DNA of 64,000 nt from contig NZ_JAMHIV010000011.1 of assembly GCF_023897065.1 (NCBI RefSeq), positions 170,139 to 234,138 of the forward strand. The letters are read 5' to 3'. The translations under genes were made by a program, and so were the position numbers. This document shows, one piece after another, positions 11,993 to 21,112 of the stretch; the first letter of the stretch is position 1; every line of letters starts with the position of its first letter. Under the pieces are notes generated by a model. The model was not told the DNA's origin and did no database searches. It saw only the letters and a program-made list of their open reading frames with translations. Origin of the DNA: Crossiella sp. SN42 (GTDB lineage Bacteria > Actinomycetota > Actinomycetes > Mycobacteriales > Pseudonocardiaceae).

Positions 11993-13186
11993 GTGGAGAA
12001 CACCTCGGTCCGCCTGGACCCACCAGCCGCGCCGCCCCGGTCCCGCCGCACCGGACGGCGGATCGTGGCGGCGGTGCTGGCCACCCTGCTGACGCTCACC
12101 CTGGGCGCGGGCGCGGTCGGCTGGTACTACAGCGGGGAGCTGCTCGTCCCCTACTCGGGTGAACCGCAGTTCCGGGACACCGTGCTGGCCAGCACCAGCG
12201 CGACGGTGACCCTGGCGGACACCGAGAACTCCCGGCAGCCGGGCACGTTCACGCTGGTCTGGCCGGGTGGCGCGGCCAGGGTCGGGGAGATCACCCGACG
12301 TTCCGGCGAGCAGGTGGAGCGGCAGCTCACCGGCGGCGTGCCGGTGCCGGTCGGCACCAAGGTGCGCTTCGACAACGACGTGTTCAACGGCGACCCCAAG
12401 CAGGCCCTCGGACTGGACTTCAGCACCGTGTCCGTGGCCTCCGAGCTGGGCCCGATGCCGGCCTGGCTGGTGCGGCCGGAGCCCGCTAAGGACACCGGGC
12501 TGTGGGTGGTGCAGGTGCACGGGCGGGGCGCCAGCAGGGACGAGACGCTGCGCGTGGTGCCGGCACTCCGGAAACTCGGATTGGCCAGTCTTTCGGTTAC
12601 TTACCGCAATGACAAAGGCGCGCCAATTTCACCCGATGGGCTGTATCACCTGGGCGACTCAGAATGGCGGGACGCGGAAGAGGCGGTGCGGTTCGCGTTG
12701 CGGAACGGGGCCCGCCGGGTGGTGCTGTTCGGTTACTCGATGGGCGGGGCCATCATCGGCCAGCTGCTGGCCCGCTCCCCGCTGGCCGGGCAGGTGGCCG
12801 CGGTCGTGCTGGACGCACCCGTGCTGAGCTGGCGGAAGACCCTGGACTGGCAGGCCGGTGAGCGGGGCCTGCCGCAGTTCCTGACCCCGATCGCGGAGGT
12901 GGTCTCCCGCTGGCGCTCCGGCATCGACTTCGACCGGCTGGAGCTGATCGAGCGCCCGCCCGCGACCAAGCCGCCCACCCTGCTCATCCACGGCGCGGCC
13001 GACGGCACGGTGCCCGTGCAGGCCAGCCGCGACCTGGCCGAACAGGCCAGGCGGCTGGGCTGGCCGCTGGAGTACCAGGAGGTCCCCGGCGCCGACCACG
13101 TGGCCGCGTGGAACCTGAATCCCGCCGCCTACGAGCAGCGGATCAGCGGTTTCCTCAGCCGGACGCTCGCCCTGCCCCCGGCCTGA
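11993..13186 (+). CDS. Membrane-anchored alpha/beta hydrolase
   Basis: A 397-residue protein starting at GTG 11993. A basic N-terminus (PRSRRTGRRI) is followed by one transmembrane helix (about residues 24–46), so the catalytic domain should lie outside the membrane. The hydrolase domain has VVQVHGRGASRDETLR (oxyanion region), LFGYSMGGAIIG (nucleophile elbow near residue 246), LIHGAADGTVP (acid) and GADHVAAW (histidine). It resembles the serine aminopeptidase/dienelactone hydrolase group; the substrate is unknown. A stretch of about 35 codons (roughly 12560–12663) uses many A/T-ending codons unlike the rest of the gene. Confidence 0.83.
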   Translation: MENTSVRLDPPAAPPRSRRTGRRIVAAVLATLLTLTLGAGAVGWYYSGELLVPYSGEPQFRDTVLASTSATVTLADTENSRQPGTFTLVWPGGAARVGEITRRSGEQVERQLTGGVPVPVGTKVRFDNDVFNGDPKQALGLDFSTVSVASELGPMPAWLVRPEPAKDTGLWVVQVHGRGASRDETLRVVPALRKLGLASLSVTYRNDKGAPISPDGLYHLGDSEWRDAEEAVRFALRNGARRVVLFGYSMGGAIIGQLLARSPLAGQVAAVVLDAPVLSWRKTLDWQAGERGLPQFLTPIAEVVSRWRSGIDFDRLELIERPPATKPPTLLIHGAADGTVPVQASRDLAEQARRLGWPLEYQEVPGADHVAAWNLNPAAYEQRISGFLSRTLALPPA

Positions 13187-13325
13187 CCTGCGCGGCGACC
13201 GCGCAGGGGCCACGGTCCGGAACTCGCCAACCTGATGTTCATTTGTGGCAAACCCAGCCGGATGTCACAGCGCGCGGGCCGGATATGTAACGATGTCCGG
13301 GCGGACGCGCAGCCGGTGTCCGTGA

Positions 13326-13396
13326 TCCGCCGTGGTGTAACGGCAGCACCTCGGATTTTGGTTCCGATGGTCCAGGTTCGAATCCTGGCGGCGGAG
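13326..13396 (+). tRNA. tRNA-Gln (anticodon TTG)
   Basis: A full cloverleaf is visible. The acceptor arms are TCCGCCG and CGGCGGA with discriminator G. The anticodon arm TCGGA-TTTTGGT-TCCGA gives anticodon TTG, and the T arm is CCAGG-TTCGAAT-CCTGG. No CCA is encoded. It sits ahead of the GGDEF gene and glmU; a glutamine tRNA near glmU is also seen in mycobacteria. Confidence 0.95.
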
Positions 13397-13430
13397 CGGT
13401 GCGGACTCGGGGGAGGGTCCAACCCGAACG

Positions 13431-15197
13431 GTGGACAACCGGCGGCTATGCGACACGTCAGTAAGGGGGTGTGCGCCACTGTCCTCGGAAACGGTCGACA
13501 GGCGGGACGGCCCCTTGCCCACGCGTTCTGAGCTCTCCGAAGCGTGGTTGGTGGGGCGTGCCCGCGAACTGTCCGCCGTCGCGCAGAACAGCGAGCTGGG
13601 CACCCAGCTCAACGCCGCCCAGGAGACCGACGAGCTGCTCACCGAGGCCCAGCGGCGCGGTGAGCCCTGGATGGTCGGCGAGATCCTGCGCTGCGCCGCC
13701 GTGGTCCGCCTGGTCACCCCCAGCATCGCCGACGACGCGGAGCCGTTGCTGGAGGAGATGATCGCGCACACCCGCAGGCACGGGCTGCTCGTGCTGGAGG
13801 CCGACGCGCACGCGCTGTCCGGCCGCCGCGCGCTGATGGCCGACCGCGAGGACGCCGCGCTCTCCTCCATCGCCAAGGCGCTGGCCATGCTCGACGACGA
13901 ACCCGCCCCCGACGCGCTGCTGCCGCGCCGCCAGTGGGACCGGCTGCTGGTCTCCGCGCTGGTCGACATCGGCCTGGTGCTCACCCAGCTCGGCGTCTAC
14001 GACATGGCCGACCGGGAGCTGGCCAAGGCCAACCAGCACATCCGGCACTCCGGCGGCCCGCACGACATCGCGGTGCACCTGATCAACCGGGTCCGGCTGC
14101 AGCTGGGCTGGGGCCTGCGGCTGGAGCGGGTGGACAAGGACGAGGACGCGGTGGACCGCTTCGCCACCGCCTCGGCCATCGCGGTCGCGGTGGAGGGGCC
14201 GTGGCGGGAGTCGCTGTTCCCGCGCCGCACCGACCTGCCCGCGGCCGCCCAGGTGCCGGTGCTCGGCGCCGCGCACGCGCTGGCCCGGCCGGGGCTCGAG
14301 CACGTGGACCGGCTCAAGGAGCTGCTCGACGTGTCCATGTACCCGCCCGAGCTGATCATGACCTCGATCGCGCTGGCGCGCTCCCTGGCCGAGGGCGACC
14401 GGCACGAGGAGGCGCTCTCCGCGCTGACCAAGGTGCGCATGCAGCTGGAGCACGACACCTCCGAGCCCTCGCTGCGGCTGTGCCTGGTGCGCGAGTTCGC
14501 CCGGCTGTCCGGGCCGGACTCCAGGGCCACCAACACCGCGCTCTCGGAGTACGCCAACGAGCTGGAGAACGAGCTGTGGGGGCTGGCCCGCACCCGTGAG
14601 TCCACCCTGCGCACCCGGCTGGACCACGAGCGGCTGACCCGCAAGCACGGCGCGATGGCCCAGCAGGCGCTGCAGGACCCGCTCACCGGCCTGCCCAACC
14701 GGCGCGCGCTGGACGAGCGGATGGACACCCTGTTCAACGCGCCGGGCGCCTACCCGCTGTCCATCGCGCTGATCGACCTGGACGGGTTCAAGGGCGTCAA
14801 CGACCGGTACTCCCATGCCGAGGGCGACGACGTGCTGCGCGCGGTGGCCAGCACGATCAGGGACGCGCTGCGCGGGGACGACCTGGTGGCCCGCTACGGC
14901 GGCGACGAGTTCGTGGTGCTGCTGCCGGGCGCGCCCATCTCGGCCGCCGAGGCCGCGCTGAACCGCGCGGTGGACGCGGTCGACCGGCTGCCGGCGCACC
15001 TGTCGCGGGGGGTCACCCTCTCCATCGGCGTCGTCGCCGTGTTCCCGCAGGAAAGCCCAGGTCAAGCGTTGTCCAGGGCGGACTCGGCGATGTACTGCGC
15101 CAAGCGCGAGGGCGGCAACCGGGTCTCCGGCGGCCCGGCCGAGAGCCCGCTGGACAGCTACAGCCACCCCGGACTGCTCCCGCCGGTCGCACCATAG
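13431..15197 (+). CDS. Diguanylate cyclase (GGDEF) with helical repeat N-terminus
   Basis: A protein of up to 588 residues that should make the second messenger c-di-GMP from two GTP. The N-terminal 400 residues form a TPR-like alpha-helical region (EAWLVGRARELSAVAQN onward). The GGDEF domain follows: DPLTGLPNRRALDERM, ALIDLDGFKGVND near residue 448, and an intact active site ARYGGDEFVVLLPG near residue 489. There is no EAL domain and no membrane segment, so it is a soluble enzyme. The start is uncertain: GTG 13431 is the longest, while TTG or CTG starts 15–30 codons in are possible. The TAG stop is the first base triplet of a 164-nt palindrome. Confidence 0.85.
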   Translation: MDNRRLCDTSVRGCAPLSSETVDRRDGPLPTRSELSEAWLVGRARELSAVAQNSELGTQLNAAQETDELLTEAQRRGEPWMVGEILRCAAVVRLVTPSIADDAEPLLEEMIAHTRRHGLLVLEADAHALSGRRALMADREDAALSSIAKALAMLDDEPAPDALLPRRQWDRLLVSALVDIGLVLTQLGVYDMADRELAKANQHIRHSGGPHDIAVHLINRVRLQLGWGLRLERVDKDEDAVDRFATASAIAVAVEGPWRESLFPRRTDLPAAAQVPVLGAAHALARPGLEHVDRLKELLDVSMYPPELIMTSIALARSLAEGDRHEEALSALTKVRMQLEHDTSEPSLRLCLVREFARLSGPDSRATNTALSEYANELENELWGLARTRESTLRTRLDHERLTRKHGAMAQQALQDPLTGLPNRRALDERMDTLFNAPGAYPLSIALIDLDGFKGVNDRYSHAEGDDVLRAVASTIRDALRGDDLVARYGGDEFVVLLPGAPISAAEAALNRAVDAVDRLPAHLSRGVTLSIGVVAVFPQESPGQALSRADSAMYCAKREGGNRVSGGPAESPLDSYSHPGLLPPVAP

Positions 15198-15358
15198 GGT
15201 GTGTCCGCTGGGGCGCGCACGCGATCGCCGGGCCCAAGTCGTTCCGGACGGCACCGCCGGAACAGCCGAGTACGCCCAGTACGAGGCTGCTCCGACGGCA
15301 CCGTCCGGAACGACTTGGACTCCGGCGCTCACGCACGCGCCCCAGCGGACACACCCTA
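15195..15358. repeat. 164-nt imperfect palindrome between the GGDEF gene and glmU
   Basis: The terminal 23-nt inverted repeats are perfect (TAGGGTGTGTCCGCTGGGGC at the left end, its complement ending at 15358). Inside them are a diverged 16/17-nt stretch, then perfect 18-nt arms (CCAAGTCGTTCCGGACGG and complement). Next come partly matching arms GCCGGAACAGCC / GGCTGCTCCGACGGC around a short loop near 15268–15284. Nearly the whole element can fold as one hairpin. The arm mismatches look like drift in a formerly perfect element. It may be a MITE- or REP-like repeat, and it supplies the stop codon of the GGDEF gene. The rest of the gap to glmU (15359–15439) shows nothing notable. Confidence 0.8.
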
Positions 15359-15439
15359 GGATCGTCGGGGCGCGGCCCCCCGTCGCGGGGTGGTCCGCAC
15401 CTCGACCTCCACACGACGGCAGGCAGGGAGATCCACCCC

Positions 15440-16927
15440 ATGCTCCAGGGCGACGTCGGCCCCATCACCGCGATCGTGCTCGCCGCTGGCGAAGGCACTC
15501 GCATGCGCTCGGCCACCCCGAAGGTGCTGCACCGGCTGGCCGGTCGCACCCTCGTCGAACACGCGGTGCGCGCCGCGGCCGAGCTGGGCCCCGACCACCT
15601 CGCGGTGGTGGTCGGGCACGGCAGGGAGGCGGTGCGGGACCACCTCGACACCGTCGGCAAGGCGCTGGACCGGGAGGTCCGGACCGCGGTGCAGGAACAG
15701 CGCAACGGCACCGGGCACGCGGTCAGCTGCGCGCTGGAGGCGCTGCCGGCCGACCTGGCCGGGGTGGTCGTGGTGACCTACGGCGACGTGCCGCTGCTGG
15801 ACGCGGAGACCCTGCGCGGCCTGCTCGCCGAGCACCGGCACGCGGGCAACGCGGTCACCGTGCTCACCGCCAAGGTGGCCGACCCGACCGGTTACGGCCG
15901 GATCGTGCGGGACACCACCGGGGTGGTGACCGCGATCGTGGAGCAGAAGGACGCCGACGAGGCGCAGCGGGCCATCCAGGAGATCAACTCCGGGGTGTAC
16001 GCCTTCGACGCGGACGTGCTGCGCGGCGCGATCGGCAGGCTGTCCACCGACAACGCCCAGGGCGAGCTGTACCTGACCGACGTGCTCGCCATCGCCCGCG
16101 GCGACGGGCTGCGGGTGGGCGCGCTGGTCAGCGGGGACGCCTGGCTGGTGGAGGGCGTCAACGACCGGGTGCAGCTGGCCAGGCTGGGCGCGGAGCTGAA
16201 CCGGCGGCTGCTGGAGCGCTGGATGCGCGAGGGCGTCACCGTGATCGACCCGGCCTCGGTGTGGCTGGACGCGGACGTGGTGCTGGCCCGCGACGTCACC
16301 CTGCACCCCGGCGTGCAGCTGCGCGAGGGCGTGCGGGTCGGCGAGGGCGCGGAGATCGGCCCGGACACCACGCTGGCCGACTCGGTGGTGGAGGCAGGCG
16401 CGAAGGTCATCCGCACGCACGGTTCCGGCGCGGTGATCGGGGAGAACGCCGTGGTCGGGCCGTTCGCCTACCTGCGGCCGGGCAGCAGGCTCGGGGTCAA
16501 GGGCAAGATCGGCGCCTTCGTGGAGACCAAGAACGCGACCATCGGCGAGGGCTCCAAGGTGCCGCATCTCACGTACGTGGGGGATGCCACGATCGGTGAG
16601 TTCTCCAACATCGGCGCCGCTTCAGTTTTCGTGAACTACGACGGCGTCAGCAAGCACCACACGACGATCGGCTCGCACTGCCGCACGGGCTCGGACACCA
16701 TGTTCATCGCGCCTGTGACCATTGGCGATGGGGCCTACACGGCGGCCGGGTCGGTGATCACCAACGACGTGCCGCCGGGGGCCATGGCGGTGGCAAGGGC
16801 CAAGCAGCGGAACATCACCGGATGGGTGGAGCGCAAGCGCCCCGGCACCGCCGCGGCTGATGCTGCCGCGCGAGCACTCGCTGTCACCAGCGATGATGGG
16901 GGCAAACACCAGCCAAACGGGGAGTGA
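15440..16927 (+). CDS. glmU: Bifunctional GlmU: GlcN-1-P acetyltransferase / GlcNAc-1-P uridyltransferase
   Basis: GlmU makes UDP-GlcNAc, the precursor of peptidoglycan and other envelope glycans. The N-terminal pyrophosphorylase domain has LAAGEGTRM at residues 14–22 with the downstream PKVLH lysine. The C-terminal left-handed beta-helix shows hexapeptide repeats (VIGENAVVGPFAYLRPGS, TIGEGSKVPHLTYVGDATIG), including the catalytic histidine of KVPHLTYVGD. The 495-residue length is typical. Its stop is 1 nt before the prs start, so the two genes form an operon that links UDP-GlcNAc and PRPP supply, as in other actinobacteria. Confidence 0.97.
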   Translation: MLQGDVGPITAIVLAAGEGTRMRSATPKVLHRLAGRTLVEHAVRAAAELGPDHLAVVVGHGREAVRDHLDTVGKALDREVRTAVQEQRNGTGHAVSCALEALPADLAGVVVVTYGDVPLLDAETLRGLLAEHRHAGNAVTVLTAKVADPTGYGRIVRDTTGVVTAIVEQKDADEAQRAIQEINSGVYAFDADVLRGAIGRLSTDNAQGELYLTDVLAIARGDGLRVGALVSGDAWLVEGVNDRVQLARLGAELNRRLLERWMREGVTVIDPASVWLDADVVLARDVTLHPGVQLREGVRVGEGAEIGPDTTLADSVVEAGAKVIRTHGSGAVIGENAVVGPFAYLRPGSRLGVKGKIGAFVETKNATIGEGSKVPHLTYVGDATIGEFSNIGAASVFVNYDGVSKHHTTIGSHCRTGSDTMFIAPVTIGDGAYTAAGSVITNDVPPGAMAVARAKQRNITGWVERKRPGTAAADAAARALAVTSDDGGKHQPNGE

Positions 16928-16928
16928 A

Positions 16929-17915
16929 ATGACCGTGAGCGCGATGTCGGCGACCCCCAAGAAGAGCTTGATGCTCTTCTCCGGGCGCAGCCACCCCGAG
17001 TTGGCCGACGAGGTGGCCAAGCACCTGGACGTGACGGTGACCCCGCAGGCGGCCTACGAGTTCGCCAACGGGGAGATCTTCGTCCGGTTCGAGGAGTCGG
17101 TGCGCGGGTGCGACGCGTTCGTCATCCAGAGCCACTGCGAGCCGATCAACACCTGGGTGATGGAACAGCTGATCATGGTGGACGCGCTCAAGCGCGCCAG
17201 CGCCAAGCGGATCACCGTGATCATGCCGTTCTACCCGTACGCCAGGCAGGACAAGAAGCACCGCGGCCGGGAGCCGATCTCGGCCCGGCTGATCGCCGAC
17301 CTGTTCAAGGTGGCCGGGGCTGACCGGATCATGACCGTGGACCTGCACACCGCGCAGATCCAGGGCTTCTTCGACGGTCCGGTGGACCACCTGCTGGCGA
17401 TGCGGCTGCTCGCCGACTACGTGGGCGAGAAGTACTCGGGGCGGGACATCACGGTCGTCTCCCCCGACTCCGGCCGCACCAAGCTCGCGGAGAAGTGGGC
17501 GGACACCCTGGGCGGCTGCCCGATCGCCTTCATCCACAAGACCCGCGACCCGCTCAAGCCGAACGAGGTGGTGGCCAACCGGGTGGTCGGCGAGGTGCGC
17601 GGGCGGCTGTGCGTGGTGATCGACGACATGGTCGACACCGGCGGCACCATCGCCAAGGCGGCCGACCAGCTGCGGGCCGAGGGCGCGGCGGACGTGATCA
17701 TCGCGGCCACCCACGGCATCCTCAGCAACAACGCGCCGAAGAAGCTCACCGAGTGCGGCGCCAGCGAGGTCATCTTCACCAACACGCTGCCCATCCCGCC
17801 GGAGAAGCAGTTCCCCGGCCTGAAGGTGCTCAGCATCGCCCCGCTGCTGGCCAAGGCCATCCACGCGGTGTTCGAGGACGGCTCGGTGACCAGCCTGTTC
17901 GACGGTCACGCCTGA
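16929..17915 (+). CDS. prs: Ribose-phosphate pyrophosphokinase
   Basis: Prs makes PRPP from ribose-5-phosphate and ATP, feeding nucleotide, His, Trp and arabinan synthesis. The 328-residue protein has the family start (LMLFSGRSHPELADEVAKHL), FANGEIFVRFEESVRG, the catalytic region YPYARQDKKHRGREPISARL and the PRPP loop VVIDDMVDTGGTIAKAA. The ATG at 16929, with GGGGAG 5 nt before it, is preferred over longer in-frame starts that overlap glmU. Confidence 0.97.
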   Translation: MTVSAMSATPKKSLMLFSGRSHPELADEVAKHLDVTVTPQAAYEFANGEIFVRFEESVRGCDAFVIQSHCEPINTWVMEQLIMVDALKRASAKRITVIMPFYPYARQDKKHRGREPISARLIADLFKVAGADRIMTVDLHTAQIQGFFDGPVDHLLAMRLLADYVGEKYSGRDITVVSPDSGRTKLAEKWADTLGGCPIAFIHKTRDPLKPNEVVANRVVGEVRGRLCVVIDDMVDTGGTIAKAADQLRAEGAADVIIAATHGILSNNAPKKLTECGASEVIFTNTLPIPPEKQFPGLKVLSIAPLLAKAIHAVFEDGSVTSLFDGHA

Positions 17916-17937
17916 GCCTTCCCGGCTCGTTTCGTCA

Positions 17938-17973
17938 CGCGCCGGGCGCCCCGTCCCAGGGGTGCCCGGCGCG
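17938..17973 (+). terminator. Rho-independent-type terminator after prs
   Basis: A 15-bp GC-rich stem (CGCGCCGGGC-G-CCCC, with one G-U pair against GGGG-T-GCCCGGCGCG) and a 6-nt loop lie 22 nt after the prs stop, followed by TGTTTCGT. This likely ends the glmU-prs transcript. Confidence 0.8.
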
Positions 17974-18023
17974 TGTTTCGTAAGGGGTGCCCGGCCGGAG
18001 GACCCGGATGGCGGTACCCCCGA

Positions 18024-18054
18024 TTGGGACCTGCGGCCAGCACAGGCATACACT
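18024..18054 (+). promoter_or_regulatory. Candidate promoter of rplY
   Basis: TTGGGA (18024–18029) and TACACT (18049–18054) lie 19 nt apart, giving a start near 18061 and a leader of about 160 nt. That leader contains a CGCGGCG/CGCCGCG hairpin (18103–18125) followed by a T-rich run, which might serve an attenuation role. The rest of the 17916–18221 gap shows nothing else. Confidence 0.35.
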
Positions 18055-18221
18055 GGTTGGGTTGCCTCGGCGAGGGTGTTCTTCTCGCGGCTCCGTGATC
18101 GACGCGGCGGCGTTCAATCGCCGCGCGTTGTCATTTCTTTGCCGCGCTGGGTACGCCGCCGCAGGTCACCACACACGACTGAGATTTATTCTGCCCGACG
18201 TCATGCAAGGAGAGCATCGCC

Positions 18222-18830
18222 GTGTCCGAGGTCCGTCTCGCAGCAGAGCCGCGCACCGAGTTCGGCAAGGGCGCCGCTCGCCGTACCCGCCGCGCTGGAA
18301 AAATTCCCGCGGTGCTTTACGGCCACGGTTCCGACCCGAAGCACGTAGCCCTTCCGGCCCTGGAGTTCGCCCGCGTCGTGCGTGAGCACGGCACCAACGC
18401 GGTGCTGACCCTGGACCTGGGCGGTGCCGCCAACGAACTGGCGCTCACCAAGACCGTCACCACCCACCCGCTGAAGAACTACATCGAGCACGTCGACCTG
18501 CTGCTGGTCAAGCGGGGCGAGAAGGTCACCGTCGAGGTGCTGCTGGTCGTCACCGGCGACGCCGTGCCCGGTGCCCTGGTCACCCAGGAGATCTCCCAGC
18601 TCCTGGTCGAGGCCGACGCGCTGAACATCCCCGAGCAGGTCGAGGTCTCGATCGCGGGCGTCCAGCCGGGCACCCAGATCCACGCCTCGGACGTGCCCCT
18701 GCCCGAGGGCGTCACCCTGGGCATCGACCCGGAGGCCCTCGTGGTCAACGTGGTCGCCGCGCCGACCGCCGAGCAGATGGAGGGTGGCGCCGAGGAAACG
18801 GCCGCCGCCGCCGAAACCACCGAGAGCTGA
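18222..18830 (+). CDS. rplY: 50S ribosomal protein L25 (CTC form)
   Basis: L25 binds 5S rRNA in the large subunit. The 202-residue protein is the long CTC/TL5 form. The N-terminal L25 domain ([26 protein letters not shown]) occupies about residues 1–95. The C-terminal beta domain ([20 protein letters not shown]) ends in an acidic, alanine-rich tail. The GTG start at 18222 has an AAGGAGAG ribosome-binding site. It is followed by pth, as in mycobacteria. Confidence 0.96.
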   Translation: MSEVRLAAEPRTEFGKGAARRTRRAGKIPAVLYGHGSDPKHVALPALEFARVVREHGTNAVLTLDLGGAANELALTKTVTTHPLKNYIEHVDLLLVKRGEKVTVEVLLVVTGDAVPGALVTQEISQLLVEADALNIPEQVEVSIAGVQPGTQIHASDVPLPEGVTLGIDPEALVVNVVAAPTAEQMEGGAEETAAAAETTES

Positions 18831-18858
18831 GCCCTCGACGTCGGGCATCATGCTGGAC

Positions 18859-18888
18859 GGCGCGCTGCCCCACCCGGGGCGGCGCGCC
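18859..18888 (+). terminator. Hairpin between rplY and pth
   Basis: A 13-bp stem with one T-G pair (GGCGCGCTGCCCC against GGGGCGGCGCGCC) and a 4-nt loop ACCC sits 28 nt after the rplY stop and 24 nt before pth. No clear T tract follows. It may partly terminate or process the rplY-pth transcript. Confidence 0.55.
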
Positions 18889-18912
18889 GTTGGCATCTGA
18901 GGAGGGACACCG

Positions 18913-19491
18913 GTGAGCGAGGACGACCTGTTGCTGGTGGTGGGTCTGGGCAACCCCGGCCCGCAGTACGAGGGCAACCGGCACAACATCGGCTTCCTGG
19001 TGCTGGACGAGCTGGCCGGCCGGGCAGGCGGCAAGTTCAAGGCGCACAAGGGCGGCGCGGCCGTCCTGGAGGGCAGGCTGGGCGGCGCCAGGGTGGTGCT
19101 GGCCAAGCCACGCTCCTACATGAACCTCTCCGGCGGCGCGGTCGCGGGCACCGCGCGCTTCTACAAGGTCGACCCGGCCCGGATCGTGGTCGTGCACGAC
19201 GAGCTGGACCTGCCCTTCGGCACCATCCGGCTCAAGCTCGGCGGTGGCGAGAACGGCCACAACGGGCTCCGGTCCATCTCCAAGTCGCTGGCCACCAAGG
19301 ACTACCTGCGGGCCCGCTTCGGCATCGGTCGTCCGCCCGGCCGCCAGGACCCGGCCGACTTCGTGCTGAAGGACTTCTCCAGCGTGGAGCGCAAGGAGCT
19401 GGCCTTCCTGATCGACCAGTGCGCGGACGCGGTCGAGTCACTGGCCGCCGAGGGCCTGGAAGCCGCGCAGAACCGCTTCCACGCGCTGTAG
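18913..19491 (+). CDS. pth: Peptidyl-tRNA hydrolase
   Basis: Pth frees tRNA from prematurely released peptidyl-tRNAs. The 192-residue protein shows the full signature: [21 protein letters not shown] with the catalytic His in [31 protein letters not shown] and [13 protein letters not shown]. The GTG at 18913 is preceded by GAGGAGGG. Its stop lies 4 nt from the convergent ligase gene. Confidence 0.97.
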   Translation: MSEDDLLLVVGLGNPGPQYEGNRHNIGFLVLDELAGRAGGKFKAHKGGAAVLEGRLGGARVVLAKPRSYMNLSGGAVAGTARFYKVDPARIVVVHDELDLPFGTIRLKLGGGENGHNGLRSISKSLATKDYLRARFGIGRPPGRQDPADFVLKDFSSVERKELAFLIDQCADAVESLAAEGLEAAQNRFHAL

Positions 19492-19495
19492 CGGG

Positions 19496-21079
19496 TTACA
19501 GCCACTCCGCCAGTCGCTCCCGGACCTCGCTGCGGCGCAGCTTGCCCGAGGGCGTCTTGGGCAGCTCTCCCGGCGGCAGCACCACCACCGCGTTCGGCCG
19601 CACGCCCAGGGCGTGCACGACCTCGGCGGCCACGTCCTTGCGGATCCGCCGCTCGACCTCGGCCTCGCCCGCCTTGCGCGACTCGACCACCACGGCCAGC
19701 CGTTCCCGCCCGTTGCCCGCCCAGCGCACCGCGACCGCGTTGCCCGCGCGCACGTCCTTGACGGCGCAGGCGGCCCGTTCCACGTCGGTGGGGTAGATGT
19801 TGCGGCCGCCCAGGATGATCACGTCCTTGCGCCGGCCGCAGACCACCACCTGGCCGCCTGCCAGGTAGCCCTCGTCGCCGGTGGCCAGCCAGCCCTCGGC
19901 GTCCTGGGTGGCCAGCGGGCCGTCCACGGTCAGGTAGCCCGCGGTCACCGCGTCGCCGCGGACCTGGAGCTCGCCGATCTCGTGCTCGGGCAGCACCCGG
20001 CCGTCCTCGCCCACCGCGCGCACCTCCAGGCCGGGCAGCGGCGGGCCGAGCAGCGGGAAGCCGCGCACCTCGTCCACGGCCACGCCGGTCTCCAGCGGCG
20101 CGAAGGACACCGCGAGGGTGGCCTCGGCCATGCCGTAGGCGCACAGCACGCACTCCGGGCGCATGCCGAAACGGCCGCCCTGCTTGGTGAACTCGTGCAT
20201 CACGCCGGGGTCGATGGGTTCGGCCCCGCTGAGCGCGATCCGCAGCCGGGACAGGTCGAACCGGTCCTGATCGTCCACTTTGGACAGTTGACGGGCGAAG
20301 ACCGCGTAGCCGAAGTTGGGCGCGGCGGTGATGGTGCCACGGTAGGTGGTGATCAGCTCGGGCCAGACCAGCGGCGAGCGCAGGAAGTCCACCGGGGTGA
20401 TCTTGACCAGCTCCATGCCCACGGTCATCGGCACGGTGAGGAAGCCGACCATGCCCATGTCGTGGAACAGCGGCAGCCAGGACACCATCACGTCGGTCTC
20501 CGGCGCCAGCTGGGCCGCGGTGTGCATGGCCCGGATGTTGGCGATCAGGTTGGCGTGGCTGATCACCACCGCCTTGGGCTCGGCGGTGGAGCCGCTGGTG
20601 AGCTGGAGCAGCGCCGCGTCCTCCTCGCCCACCAGCACCGGCTCGGCGGGCGCGCCGAGGGCCAGCTCGACCACCGGCAGCACCCGGATGCCGTTGTCCC
20701 GCAGGGGCTCGGCCAGCGCGGCGAAGGTCTCGTCCAGCACCACCGTGCGGGCGCTGATCATGCCGAGGGTGCGCACCGTGTCCGCGGCCCAGGCCACCAG
20801 GTCGGTGCGCGGGGTCGGCTGGTGCAGCATGGTCACGCTGGCCCCGCTCAGCCAGATGCCCTGCACCGTCTGGGCGATCAGCCCGGGATCGGCGGCCAGC
20901 ACGCCCACCGCGTCCCGTGGCGCGACCCCGGCGGCCAGCAGCGCCCCGGCGATCCTGCGGGCTTGCTGGTGGACCTCGGCCCAGGTGCGGCGGATCGGCT
21001 CCTGCGGGGCTCCCGTGGTGATCCCGCGCTGGGTCTCCGCCGCCGCGGTGGCCACCATCGTCTCAACGAACCGGCTCAC
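19496..21079 (-). CDS. Fatty-acyl-AMP ligase / FadD-like acyl-activating enzyme
   Basis: A 527-residue adenylate-forming enzyme. It has the P-loop LTSGSTAEPKAVVISHANL, the FAAL-like WLPLFHDMGMVGF, YGMAEATLAVSFAP, ATGDEGYLAGGQVVVCGR and a C-terminal lysine in LPKTPSGKLRRSEV. These motifs favour the fatty-acyl-AMP ligase group, which hands acyl-AMP to a carrier protein, over ordinary acyl-CoA synthetases. Next to pth it occupies the place of mycobacterial Rv1013 (named pks16 but of the same superfamily). The GTG at 21079 gives a normal N-terminus. No polyketide or NRPS gene is adjacent, so the acceptor is unknown. Confidence 0.85.
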   Translation of the reverse strand: MSRFVETMVATAAAETQRGITTGAPQEPIRRTWAEVHQQARRIAGALLAAGVAPRDAVGVLAADPGLIAQTVQGIWLSGASVTMLHQPTPRTDLVAWAADTVRTLGMISARTVVLDETFAALAEPLRDNGIRVLPVVELALGAPAEPVLVGEEDAALLQLTSGSTAEPKAVVISHANLIANIRAMHTAAQLAPETDVMVSWLPLFHDMGMVGFLTVPMTVGMELVKITPVDFLRSPLVWPELITTYRGTITAAPNFGYAVFARQLSKVDDQDRFDLSRLRIALSGAEPIDPGVMHEFTKQGGRFGMRPECVLCAYGMAEATLAVSFAPLETGVAVDEVRGFPLLGPPLPGLEVRAVGEDGRVLPEHEIGELQVRGDAVTAGYLTVDGPLATQDAEGWLATGDEGYLAGGQVVVCGRRKDVIILGGRNIYPTDVERAACAVKDVRAGNAVAVRWAGNGRERLAVVVESRKAGEAEVERRIRKDVAAEVVHALGVRPNAVVVLPPGELPKTPSGKLRRSEVRERLAEWL

Positions 21080-21112
21080 AGCATCGAAAGTAGCGCGAGT
21101 TAGGGTCCTCCG

